Source: G963678445 sp963678445 (GTDB lineage: Bacteria > Hydrogenedentota > Hydrogenedentia > Hydrogenedentales > G963678445). Taken from it: a stretch of 64,000 nt of DNA. Positions 41,618 through 50,795 of the stretch are shown piece by piece. The translations under genes and the position numbers were made by a program. The stretch spans positions 4,650,001 through 4,714,000 of the forward strand of contig OY782877.1 of assembly GCA_963678445.1 (NCBI GenBank), read 5' to 3'. The notes below the pieces were generated by a model. The model was not told the DNA's origin and did no database searches. It saw only the letters and a list, made by a program, of their open reading frames with translations. Positions within the stretch are counted from its first letter, which is position 1. Each line of letters begins with the position of its first letter.

Positions 41618-44600
41618 ATGACGCTTCTTCGCCTTCGCCTCACAATGGTCATGTTATGCGCAACAGCAGGTTTTTTATGTGGGTGTCCTACGCCTCCCTT
41701 GCTGGAGGTTAGCCGCGGCGCGATAACCTTCGGTACAGAAAGCACAAGCAGTGGCTTTGACATCCGCAATAACGGCGGAAGTACACTGCAGTGGCAACTC
41801 GCAGAAGTTGTACGTGCAAATGCTGAATCGCCATGGGAAAATGAAGAGGTAGACTGGTTCTCTGCGGACAAGCAGAGCGGTAGCGCTACAGAAAATGTAG
41901 AGCGAGTCACGCTGACTGCTAATCGGAGTGGACTGCCAACGGGTGAATATAATAACACCGGCGTGCGTATTAGCAGCAATGGCGGCGAAGAAATCATCCC
42001 AGTATCCATGATCATCTCCCCTACCTTGGCCGTCACCCCCAAAGAATTCGCCCTCTCCTCCACTGCTACAAACGCTACTTTTAGCGTCATCAATGAGGGA
42101 ACGGATGAAATCACGTGGACGGTTTGGTTTTTGGACGATCCCGCACATCCGGAAAATGTGCGAGAAATCCCTACTAATATCCTGATTTCCCCCAACCCCG
42201 GTTCCACTTTGCCTGGAACCCCCACCACCGTCGGCGTACAATGGGAAACGGGACAGGAAGATTTCTATTTACTCGTTCGCTCTGAGGCGGGCTCCGAAAT
42301 CCTTTCCTTCCGTTTTGGCGCAGCGCTGGAAGGCTTGGAAGTAGCGCCCGACACCCTACGGCTCTATGTGGACAGCTTGGAGGTAGAAGACGACGCCAGC
42401 CAATCTGAACAAGCCCCATCTACCTTACGGATACGAAATCGTACTGCAGTAACCCGCTCTTGGTCGTTGGAACTGCGCAACACACTCTCGCCTGACACCG
42501 CGCCTGCAATCAGTGCTACCCCGGCCACAGGCACCACGTCTGCAGGAAACGAATCGAAAATCGAAGTCAAAGTAACCGACGTCACCAACATAAAGCCCGG
42601 TGCGGGTAACTACGAAATACTGGTGCGCTCAAACAATACCTTCCTCGTTGTTCCAATCATCGTTGAGGTTATGCCGCCAGCCAAAATTGCTATCTCTGAG
42701 GCCCCCCAGGAAAACACCTCGCGCCCGGAAATCATGCCGCTCGAAGTGCTCGACTTTAAAAAGGACGAATTACAACTGGCTTTTTGGGTAGCCAATGTGG
42801 GTGCACGCGGCTCCAATCTTTACTTCCGAGTCACGCATGAAGACGAAGATAGTGACACACCGTTAATCGTCGGCGTAACCCCAAAACAGAACGGCGTCAA
42901 TGGAGAAGACGGTGACGCACAAGACTTCTATCATCCTGATATTTCAAACCTGCTGATTGACGGAACGCCGGTGACTATCACCGTCGACCGTAGTAACATG
43001 ACCGAAGATGTAGAATTTCGCACCATTACCGTACAGGCAATGGATGAAAATTTCGAAAATGTCATTGATGCGGTCGAAGAGAAAACGCTCCAGATCCGTG
43101 TAGAACGGCCTCCCCTTAAAATGGAAGGCGCTATCAATCGCAGTCGCCCTCCCTATGTCATGCGCTTCGCGTTTCTACTGCGCGACAGCTTTGGCGAAGT
43201 TATTCCGACACGTACGGAAGAGGATATGGAGCGTATTAGCTTCACCGTTACCGAAGATTCCATCCCGCTGGATTTGGATGAGACCGCGCTCTACGTGACC
43301 GGCCCGGAAAACCTGAAAGTTAATCTTATCCTGATGCTCGATTTCACGGGCAGTATGTACTACGCGGGCACCCAGGGCGCCGCACTCCCCTTACCCGCAG
43401 GACAGGCTATTGAAGATGTCAAAAGCGCTGCAGCCGCCTTCCTGGACGATCTTCCTGCCAGCTATCGCGTTGCATTGATGTATTATTATGATCGCCAGCA
43501 ACCGAATCGTTTGTTGCATGCCTTCTCCACCGACCGTAGTTCACTGAAAAAAGCCTTGCAAGACTTCCATTTACCCGTCGCACTACACGGTGTATCGGAT
43601 ATTCGCGACGCATTGCAGGAAGGTATCACGCTGCTGCAGAAAGAGGATGCTGAAGAAGTACTCCCCTTTGACGATGCAGATGTGCGAAGCATCGTATTTG
43701 TCACTGATGGACGCGATAACGCCTCCTCGGTGAAAGTAAACGAGCTGAGCACCTATGCCCAGGATAATCGGGTACGGCTCTACCCCTTGGTCTACAATGT
43801 TGGTGACGACACCGACGTTGCCGACATGCTGGTGCTTGCCGAAGAATCCGGAGGGCACATGTTCAGTGCTGGAGCACCACAGAATCTCGCCACCCTGCTG
43901 GGGAATGAAAAGGGACTCGCCCTGACGGAATCCACCATCACCGGCGACAACATGGCTGTTTTTAACGTTGCCAATGTTGGAAACACACAATTGGTGTGGC
44001 AGATTACCGGTCAGGATGATGTTGACTGGATTGACTCCCTCTCTATAACCGGTGGTCCGCTACCCGCCGCATCTCGCGATGCACTGAACCGCCCCTTGGT
44101 ATCCACCACCCCAGTCACCGTACGCGTCGATCCCTCTGTTGTTGTTCCTAATACAACCGTCGTAGGAAAACTCTCTGTCACCTCAAACAATGGGGAAGGA
44201 GAAATCGTCGTACGCATGTCGGTTGGCGCGGACAACACGACTGCTGCCGCTGTTACTTTAGAACTGCACGACGAACCTGGGCGACTTTGGGCAGAATTAC
44301 AAAACCAAATCGTACTCACCTATATCACCCCCTTGCAGGCGGGTGCGCAATACTCCATTCGAACTGAATACAAAACGCCCGAAGGGCAAACCCTTACGAC
44401 CTCCTTTGAGCGGGATGGGGTTTTCTTCCCCGGCGATGTGCGGGCTGGACAACTCGCGATGTATACAACCGGCATCGTTGAAGACGTGGAAAACAATACG
44501 AATCAGGCCGAGGTGTATGTACGCACCGATTATACACCGCGTGGTGTAAACCGTTTCCGGATGCGTTTTTTCCTCAGCCCAGAGGAAGACACCCCTGCGG

Positions 44601-45439
44601 CTGCTGTCACTGCGCTACAAAATGCCATCATTACTGCCGAACTGGCGCCAGATGGTCTTCTGCTTTCCGACGATCCTTTTGCCCCGACTTGGCGCCTTAT
44701 TCCCCGTGGCGACAATGTCTACGACCTGCTAACCCCCCAGGACAATCCGTTACCCTATGGTTCCTTCGGCAATTTACTCCGCTTGAGCATCACCAATCTC
44801 GAAGATTTCGTCGCCGCCATGCCCGACGCCGTTTTCCGTCTCGCCATGCGCTGTGACAATGAGATCTATATCTCACCGGCCAGCCCGCAAGAACCAGAAC
44901 AAAGCAAATTCTTTCTTTACCCGACAGGTCCCACCAATCCTGATCGTTTGCTTGCGGTCGGTTCTGTCTCCGATCTGGCTCCCCCTGCAAATACTGGGGC
45001 GGCACTGGCTAATCCCGGTATCGATCCAGAAGCTGAATTCGCCTGGGACCGTGATGAAGATGGATTACCTGACTTTAACGACCCCTACCCCGATGAGGAG
45101 GGACAACCCGGCACATTGGTATCGCCCAATCCATTCGAGATAGACGCCAGTATCGATGAGGCCACCCTCACTTTACGAAATAATCGGCTTGATTCTTACA
45201 GCTATACCATCGCGCTGCAACTAGATAACAGCCTGCCGCAATCCCTCGCAGGACGTGTCACTTTGCTTTCTCCCGACAGTGGTTCTCTCGCTCCGGGCGA
45301 ATCGACCACTATACAACTTCGCATAGACCGTACCGGTTTACCCGCAGCTTTTTACACCAACGCAGCCCTGCTGCTCAGTACCGATGTGTTCGGAGTAGAG
45401 GAAGTACCTCTGACTATAATCATCACAGACGAAAAATAA
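41618..45439 (+). CDS. Giant surface lipoprotein with VWA domain and BACON-like repeats
   Basis: ATG 41618 is preferred (AGGAG nine bases upstream) giving 1273 residues; ATG 41609 is possible. The lipobox is GFLCGC. About three or four N-terminal BACON/ASH-like Ig repeats (GFDIRNNGGSTLQWQLAEVV type) precede a von Willebrand A domain at about 565-760 with MIDAS MLDFTGSM (D575) and VTDGRDN near 698. More BACON-like domains follow, and the C-terminal region has a Ca-binding DRDEDGLPDFNDPYPDEE segment. Likely binds proteins or cell-surface ligands outside the cell. The MIDAS has Thr-Gly-Ser instead of Ser-x-Ser. Confidence 0.83.
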   Translation: MTLLRLRLTMVMLCATAGFLCGCPTPPLLEVSRGAITFGTESTSSGFDIRNNGGSTLQWQLAEVVRANAESPWENEEVDWFSADKQSGSATENVERVTLTANRSGLPTGEYNNTGVRISSNGGEEIIPVSMIISPTLAVTPKEFALSSTATNATFSVINEGTDEITWTVWFLDDPAHPENVREIPTNILISPNPGSTLPGTPTTVGVQWETGQEDFYLLVRSEAGSEILSFRFGAALEGLEVAPDTLRLYVDSLEVEDDASQSEQAPSTLRIRNRTAVTRSWSLELRNTLSPDTAPAISATPATGTTSAGNESKIEVKVTDVTNIKPGAGNYEILVRSNNTFLVVPIIVEVMPPAKIAISEAPQENTSRPEIMPLEVLDFKKDELQLAFWVANVGARGSNLYFRVTHEDEDSDTPLIVGVTPKQNGVNGEDGDAQDFYHPDISNLLIDGTPVTITVDRSNMTEDVEFRTITVQAMDENFENVIDAVEEKTLQIRVERPPLKMEGAINRSRPPYVMRFAFLLRDSFGEVIPTRTEEDMERISFTVTEDSIPLDLDETALYVTGPENLKVNLILMLDFTGSMYYAGTQGAALPLPAGQAIEDVKSAAAAFLDDLPASYRVALMYYYDRQQPNRLLHAFSTDRSSLKKALQDFHLPVALHGVSDIRDALQEGITLLQKEDAEEVLPFDDADVRSIVFVTDGRDNASSVKVNELSTYAQDNRVRLYPLVYNVGDDTDVADMLVLAEESGGHMFSAGAPQNLATLLGNEKGLALTESTITGDNMAVFNVANVGNTQLVWQITGQDDVDWIDSLSITGGPLPAASRDALNRPLVSTTPVTVRVDPSVVVPNTTVVGKLSVTSNNGEGEIVVRMSVGADNTTAAAVTLELHDEPGRLWAELQNQIVLTYITPLQAGAQYSIRTEYKTPEGQTLTTSFERDGVFFPGDVRAGQLAMYTTGIVEDVENNTNQAEVYVRTDYTPRGVNRFRMRFFLSPEEDTPAAAVTALQNAIITAELAPDGLLLSDDPFAPTWRLIPRGDNVYDLLTPQDNPLPYGSFGNLLRLSITNLEDFVAAMPDAVFRLAMRCDNEIYISPASPQEPEQSKFFLYPTGPTNPDRLLAVGSVSDLAPPANTGAALANPGIDPEAEFAWDRDEDGLPDFNDPYPDEEGQPGTLVSPNPFEIDASIDEATLTLRNNRLDSYSYTIALQLDNSLPQSLAGRVTLLSPDSGSLAPGESTTIQLRIDRTGLPAAFYTNAALLLSTDVFGVEEVPLTIIITDEK

Positions 45440-45544
45440 TAATAAAGAGAGCCGCGTCGAGAATAAACGTACAAGCGGTTTCCATAAAGTACTTAAAAGT
45501 AAAAAAACAAAATCAGTTAAACTTTAAACTGTTTGGGACCTGTA

Positions 45545-45573
45545 TGTCGGCGTTCTCACACACCCGGCCGACA
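45545..45573 (+). promoter_or_regulatory. Leader hairpin upstream of the second VWA lipoprotein
   Basis: TGTCGGC (45545-45551) pairs with GCCGACA (45567-45573) around a 15-base loop, with extra outer pairs (CCTG/CAGG) beyond a bulge. It lies in the leader of the gene that starts at 45660, as a similar hairpin does for the preceding gene. Confidence 0.35.
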
Positions 45574-45659
45574 GGCATTCCTGCATGGCGAAGGCGAGTG
45601 CTCACGGGATGAATACTCCATAGTCCTTCCCCACAGGCTCAACATTAAGGGAGTGTGTT

Positions 45660-48600
45660 ATGACGCGCATATTGCCGTGGTTTAAACCGCTAGGCCTTCT
45701 CCTCTTGGCTGCCATCGGACTACTGGGATGTCCTAAGCAACCCCTCCTACTCATTGAACCTCACGCGGTAACCTTCGGTTCCACCTCTACCCAGGAAAAC
45801 ATCCGTATAAGCAATGCTGGCACGGGCGTACTCTCCTGGGAAGTTAAGGATCTACCCGTCTGGCTAACCGCCGAACAGGTCAGTGGTGGAAAAGACACCC
45901 TACCCAAAGACACAACAACAACCGAAATTGACATACTCCGGCTGACACTTGACCGGAACGCCATCCCCGCCAACACTGCCAAAGGATTTGTTGTCATCAC
46001 TTCCGACGGAGGTGAACAAGAAATCCCCATCAGTGTTACCCAAAACCAGGAAGCACAATTAAAAATATCTCAATCTGACATCGACTTCGGTGAAAACCTA
46101 CAAAACAGCGTCATATTAGTCCAAAACCTGGGCAAAGAAACCCTGGAATGGTCCGCTACTGTCTCCGACGACGCCCCTTGGCTTACGCTATCCCCCAGCA
46201 GCGGAAGCATTACGGCCACCGACATCCCCGCGCAGATTACCCTCGCCGTTGATCGCAGCAGCCTCACGTCCAACCCCACTCCCTATACCGGCGTAGTTAC
46301 TTTCACCTCCAACGGGGGCAATGCCACTCTCAGCGCATCTATGAGCATTCCCCTTTATACCATCAACCCGCAAGCACTCGATTTTGGCGAAATTATGGCG
46401 TCAAAACAACAAAGCCTTTCCATCACCAACCATGCTTTTGATCCACTCACCCTAACCGTCACGCCCAGTACCGACGACGGCGCCAATTGGCTTACTCCCG
46501 CCAACACAAATCTCACCATTCCTACCGGTCCTGATTACAGCCTGCTAATCACTGCCGACCCTACAGGGTTAACACCCGGTTCCTATACCGGTAGCCTCCT
46601 GCTATCCGATACAGCTTCAGGTACACAACGCACCGTAACAGTTACCATGAGCGTCGCCGCATTCCACATTACTCCCACTCTTCTGGCGTTTGGCGAAATT
46701 ACCGAAGAACAAAGCAAAACCGTCACCCTCAGTAACGAATCGCCCACGCCCATCACATGGAGCCTTTCCATACCCGGTGCAGCAAGCACCTGGCTGCGCG
46801 CCGAACCTACCTCTGGCACACTCAGCACAACTACGGATGTCAGCATTACCGTCGATCCGCTTGCGGTCGACCCTGAATCCTACGAAGCGACCCTCACATT
46901 CACCTATCCCGATGGTGAAAAAGAAATTCTCGTCACCATGTCCCGCCCTCGCCCGGCCACCCTCAGCGTGATTCCCACCAGTCTCGATTTTGGGGCCAAC
47001 CGCAACGAAGATATACTCGCCATTCTCAATGCAGGCATTGGCGTTATAAACTGGCAAATCGACACCACAGCCTTTCCTGCCTGGCTCAGCCTCACCCCTA
47101 CCGACGCAAACGGTATCACTTCCGGCACAGTTTCAGGACAACTTACCGATGCCCCTACCCTGCGTATTGATCGTAGTCAGGCACCCGACGGTGTTTTTGA
47201 GCTGGCCCACACCTTCAATGTCGTCGGTAGCGGCGACGTTGACACCACTATCGGCGTAGCCGTCAGCGCCACTATCCCCCGACTCCCAGAGATTCAACTG
47301 GACGCCGAAGAAGTAGACGAAAACAGCATCGACACTCTGGAAATCGAAGTTGGTGAAACCACTTCATTCTTCTTCATTGAAAACACTGGCGACGCCAACC
47401 TCGACTGGCGCATCGATCCCGAATCTCAACCTAGCTGGGTTGCCTCCATAATCCCCTCACAAGGGTTGGTAGAGCCCGGTAAACGCATCAAAGTCACTGT
47501 TACGGGTGATCGTGATGGTCTCACTTACCTGGGTGCACAGGCCGACCTCAAAATTCTGTCCAATGACCCGGCTAACCCCAGCCTCGATCTCATCGTCTCC
47601 ATCCTCGTACCCCGCCAAATCATTATCCGCAGTCGACAGAACTCTCTTTCTTTCGGACTCTCTGACGTTAACAAAATTCTGGAGGTAGCCAATTTTGGCG
47701 ATCCAGACACCGTTCTGGATTTCCTGGTAACCTCAAGTAAGAGTTGGCTGGCCGTCTTTCCTGAAACAGGGCAGAGTATCGGCACCTCGGGTAACATCAA
47801 AGACTGGCAGTCCATCAGCGTGACCGTAGATCGCTCGCAACTGGACGGAACCGGTTCCTCCGCCAAACTCACCATCTTCGCCTACACCGTTGAAAACGGT
47901 GAACTCATCCCCCGAGACGACGTCGAAAAGGTCGAAGTCAGCATTACCGTAGAAGCCCCAGCACTCACTATCGAAGCAGCCAAACCTCGTCTGCGCATAC
48001 CCTCTCTCGTTCGCTACGTCCTCATGATGCGCAACATCCGCTACCAAGCCCTTCCTATCCCCGAATCCCGTCTTGACGAAGTCGGCAACCTATTTCGTAT
48101 CTTTGAGAAAGACACCGCTCTAGAACTCACAGAGAGCAGTCAATTCCTGACCACAGGCAGCCGTTTGCGCAGCAACATCCTCATCCTGCTCGACTACTCC
48201 GGCAGTATGCAGGAAGCTGCCCGTAAAGTTTCCGATCCCCTTATCGCTCAGGCTAGCGATCCTATCCAGGCGCTATACGAACGCGCTATTCCCGACATGA
48301 TCCAGGGAATGCTCACCGGCGATGAAACCAGCAAATATCGCGTTGCACTGGGAATCTTCAATGAACGACGCGACAATAACCAATCCAAAATTCGATTGCT
48401 CTCTGGTTTGGCTAATGAACCCGAAGCTACCCGCGATGAAGCCTTTATTAACCGTCCTGACTTGCTTATAGAGCGTCTTCGCAACACCGCCGTGCTGGAC
48501 AATGGCGCGACCCAGCTCTACCCTGTCCTCAGTGAAGCAGCCATTGTACTACGCGATGAGGACCGAAAGAATAATCGACTTTCCTTTGACGATGCCGATG

Positions 48601-50210
48601 TACGCGCTATCGTATGCATCACCGACGGACGTATCACTACCCCGCCCGGCGTCATCACCGAACCGATCGACGTCTTGGTTGCAACCAAATCCCGCCTGTT
48701 CGTCATCGGCTGGGGCGAAAAGATTTCCAGCGATCCGCTCATTCGTCTTGCGGACAGTTCGGGCGGTCACTACTATGCTACCAAAACCGAACCCACCGGA
48801 GAATTTGACGCCTTTGGTCTTCCCCTGCGCCTGCCACTGGTCAGCGAGATCGAGGACTGGTGCTATACCGATCCCGAAGACCCCTGCGACCAATCCATTC
48901 CCAACGACCTCAGATCGCAGAGCATATTCAGCTACGTTACGCTGATTGAAGAAAACAATATTGCTACCGAAGGACGTATCACATTTAATGACCCCAACGA
49001 TCAGGATAGTGACTGTGTCCAGGAACAAGGCGATATCACCGGCTCCTTCGCTCACAGCCAACTTGACTACCTTTCCGTTGTTGGCGATCCACGTATGGGA
49101 CAAATTTCTCTCGAAACGGAAGGCTTAGCTACGCCTAGTGTTGTTACCGTTCGCGCGGATTACATTCCTCGAAATATCAGTCAGCTGCAATTTCTCGTAA
49201 CCCTGACCGATCTCCAGGGCAACGCTCCTGTAGATACACTTTCGTTGAATGCGGCCCTCGTCCCCAGCACACGCGGCGGTATTATATCGTTGTGGAGTCT
49301 AGACCAGAACGGCGATACCATCACCCTTAACACTGATAGCGAAGTACTTCGCTACGGTGAGTTTGGCGATTTAATCACGCTGACCATTACAGGGGCCACA
49401 CAACCCTTCTTGGTCAACTTTGAAGTGCTCACGCCCGAATTTTCCGGCAACGAACCCGATACCAAATTCTTTGTCTATCCAGACAGTATCGAAGTAGCTC
49501 CCACGCGCTTCCTCGCCACCTCATTCCCCTCGCCATATATCGGCGCAATCCCAGCCCCTGTCTCCACCGATCCCTATACCCTTGATCTGGGTACCGACAT
49601 CAACGAGGCCCAACTTGCTCTCTACAACCTGGGCGGCAGCCATGTACGTCTTGGTGAGACCCCCTCCCCCCTTATAGACGCCGGGCTTGAGTGGCTGTTT
49701 GAATTCGGCGCTGGCGACGCTGTGCTTACGCTAACCCCAATCTCTGGCTTTGTTACCTCAACCCTTACGCCCGACATCCTTACTCTTATCCCGGATCGCA
49801 CGCTGCAACCCGGTACGTATGAAGGGGAAATCATCTTCACCTATGGCGGAGGAAGCCTGAATATTGGCGGTACTCTTGAACCTGTTTACGTGCAATACGA
49901 GATTTTACCCCCTGAGCTTAGTCTCTCCGCACAAAATTTTACATTCGATGATCCCGCGGTGACCGATCAGACCCTACAAATTACCAATATCGGCCAGAGC
50001 ATCCTACGTTGGACAATCGACACGGCTACCCTACCCAACTGGCTTGAATTAACCCTTGCCGCTGGCGAACTGGGCGCGGACAGCTCCGAACTACTCAATA
50101 TCCGGGTTGATGCAACGGGCCTACCTGCAGGCACCTATGAGCACACCTTTGTCATCTCCACCAACACCGAAAGTGACTTACCGGTAACCGTTACCTTTAT
50201 CGTGCCTTAA
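45660..50210 (+). CDS. Giant surface lipoprotein with nine BACON-like repeats and VWA domain
   Basis: A 1516-residue protein. The signal peptide ends in AAIGLLGC. Seven BACON/ASH-like Ig repeats of about 95 residues (for example ITPTLLAFGEITEEQSKTVT, then a Trp-Leu-x-x-x-P-x-x-G core) run from residue ~37 to ~780. A VWA domain follows at ~835-1040 with a canonical MIDAS (LLDYSGSM, D845) and TDGR near 988, and two more repeats close the protein (up to 1516). A paralog of the preceding gene, but with a standard MIDAS. Presumably an adhesin-like or scaffold protein at the outer membrane. Its 219-base leader carries a hairpin. Confidence 0.85.
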   Translation: MTRILPWFKPLGLLLLAAIGLLGCPKQPLLLIEPHAVTFGSTSTQENIRISNAGTGVLSWEVKDLPVWLTAEQVSGGKDTLPKDTTTTEIDILRLTLDRNAIPANTAKGFVVITSDGGEQEIPISVTQNQEAQLKISQSDIDFGENLQNSVILVQNLGKETLEWSATVSDDAPWLTLSPSSGSITATDIPAQITLAVDRSSLTSNPTPYTGVVTFTSNGGNATLSASMSIPLYTINPQALDFGEIMASKQQSLSITNHAFDPLTLTVTPSTDDGANWLTPANTNLTIPTGPDYSLLITADPTGLTPGSYTGSLLLSDTASGTQRTVTVTMSVAAFHITPTLLAFGEITEEQSKTVTLSNESPTPITWSLSIPGAASTWLRAEPTSGTLSTTTDVSITVDPLAVDPESYEATLTFTYPDGEKEILVTMSRPRPATLSVIPTSLDFGANRNEDILAILNAGIGVINWQIDTTAFPAWLSLTPTDANGITSGTVSGQLTDAPTLRIDRSQAPDGVFELAHTFNVVGSGDVDTTIGVAVSATIPRLPEIQLDAEEVDENSIDTLEIEVGETTSFFFIENTGDANLDWRIDPESQPSWVASIIPSQGLVEPGKRIKVTVTGDRDGLTYLGAQADLKILSNDPANPSLDLIVSILVPRQIIIRSRQNSLSFGLSDVNKILEVANFGDPDTVLDFLVTSSKSWLAVFPETGQSIGTSGNIKDWQSISVTVDRSQLDGTGSSAKLTIFAYTVENGELIPRDDVEKVEVSITVEAPALTIEAAKPRLRIPSLVRYVLMMRNIRYQALPIPESRLDEVGNLFRIFEKDTALELTESSQFLTTGSRLRSNILILLDYSGSMQEAARKVSDPLIAQASDPIQALYERAIPDMIQGMLTGDETSKYRVALGIFNERRDNNQSKIRLLSGLANEPEATRDEAFINRPDLLIERLRNTAVLDNGATQLYPVLSEAAIVLRDEDRKNNRLSFDDADVRAIVCITDGRITTPPGVITEPIDVLVATKSRLFVIGWGEKISSDPLIRLADSSGGHYYATKTEPTGEFDAFGLPLRLPLVSEIEDWCYTDPEDPCDQSIPNDLRSQSIFSYVTLIEENNIATEGRITFNDPNDQDSDCVQEQGDITGSFAHSQLDYLSVVGDPRMGQISLETEGLATPSVVTVRADYIPRNISQLQFLVTLTDLQGNAPVDTLSLNAALVPSTRGGIISLWSLDQNGDTITLNTDSEVLRYGEFGDLITLTITGATQPFLVNFEVLTPEFSGNEPDTKFFVYPDSIEVAPTRFLATSFPSPYIGAIPAPVSTDPYTLDLGTDINEAQLALYNLGGSHVRLGETPSPLIDAGLEWLFEFGAGDAVLTLTPISGFVTSTLTPDILTLIPDRTLQPGTYEGEIIFTYGGGSLNIGGTLEPVYVQYEILPPELSLSAQNFTFDDPAVTDQTLQITNIGQSILRWTIDTATLPNWLELTLAAGELGADSSELLNIRVDATGLPAGTYEHTFVISTNTESDLPVTVTFIVP

Positions 50211-50795
50211 ATAAAGTAAAGACAAAGCTCAAAAGGGGGAGCATGGCCTTATTATCGTACCTGCCATGGTAGGGATTTGTGTTGTGCTTTAGCTTTTTTC
50301 TGAACCGCTTCATGGGGGGCCCGCAAAGCAAGCTGTGCCCTATTAACATACGCGGTTAAGGGGAACCAGGGGAATTCTTAGGGGTATCCATGTAATCTTA
50401 ATTATACAAAATCCCCTCCTTAAAAAATTGCTAATGGCGTCTGAGCTTAAACCAGAGAAAAATAATATTTCCTTTGTTTTCCGGGTTTTTACGAAGTTTC
50501 ACTACCAAAAAACATAGAAAATATGGTACAACTTAACAATAGAAACGGAAAGGTGTTGAAACAAATCAAAAACACCCTTTTTGTTGATAAATCCGCTAAA
50601 GAATCATTTCTACAACACTATGGTTTACATAGCTATACAGTAACTCTATGCAGTTTAGCATACTGTACATCGATGCAACTTCTAGCGCTACCAACTTTTC
50701 TCGAATGAACGGGCATATCAAATTTCTGTCAGGAAACGACTTAAAACTTGATTGGTTTGTAAAAAAAAATTACAAACTTTAAAGGAAGTGGGTGA
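50211..50795. other. 585-base gene-poor spacer
   Basis: AT-rich sequence without a credible gene; a 61-codon frame at 50523 lacks a ribosome site. A weak dyad (TACAGTA...TACTGTA, about 50635-50670) is the only notable structure. It probably holds the promoter of the FapA-like gene. Confidence 0.6.

Noticed and set aside
50523..50708. 61-codon frame in the spacer before the FapA-like gene
   Set aside because: No ribosome site, no family pattern, and an AT-rich context that favours chance frames.
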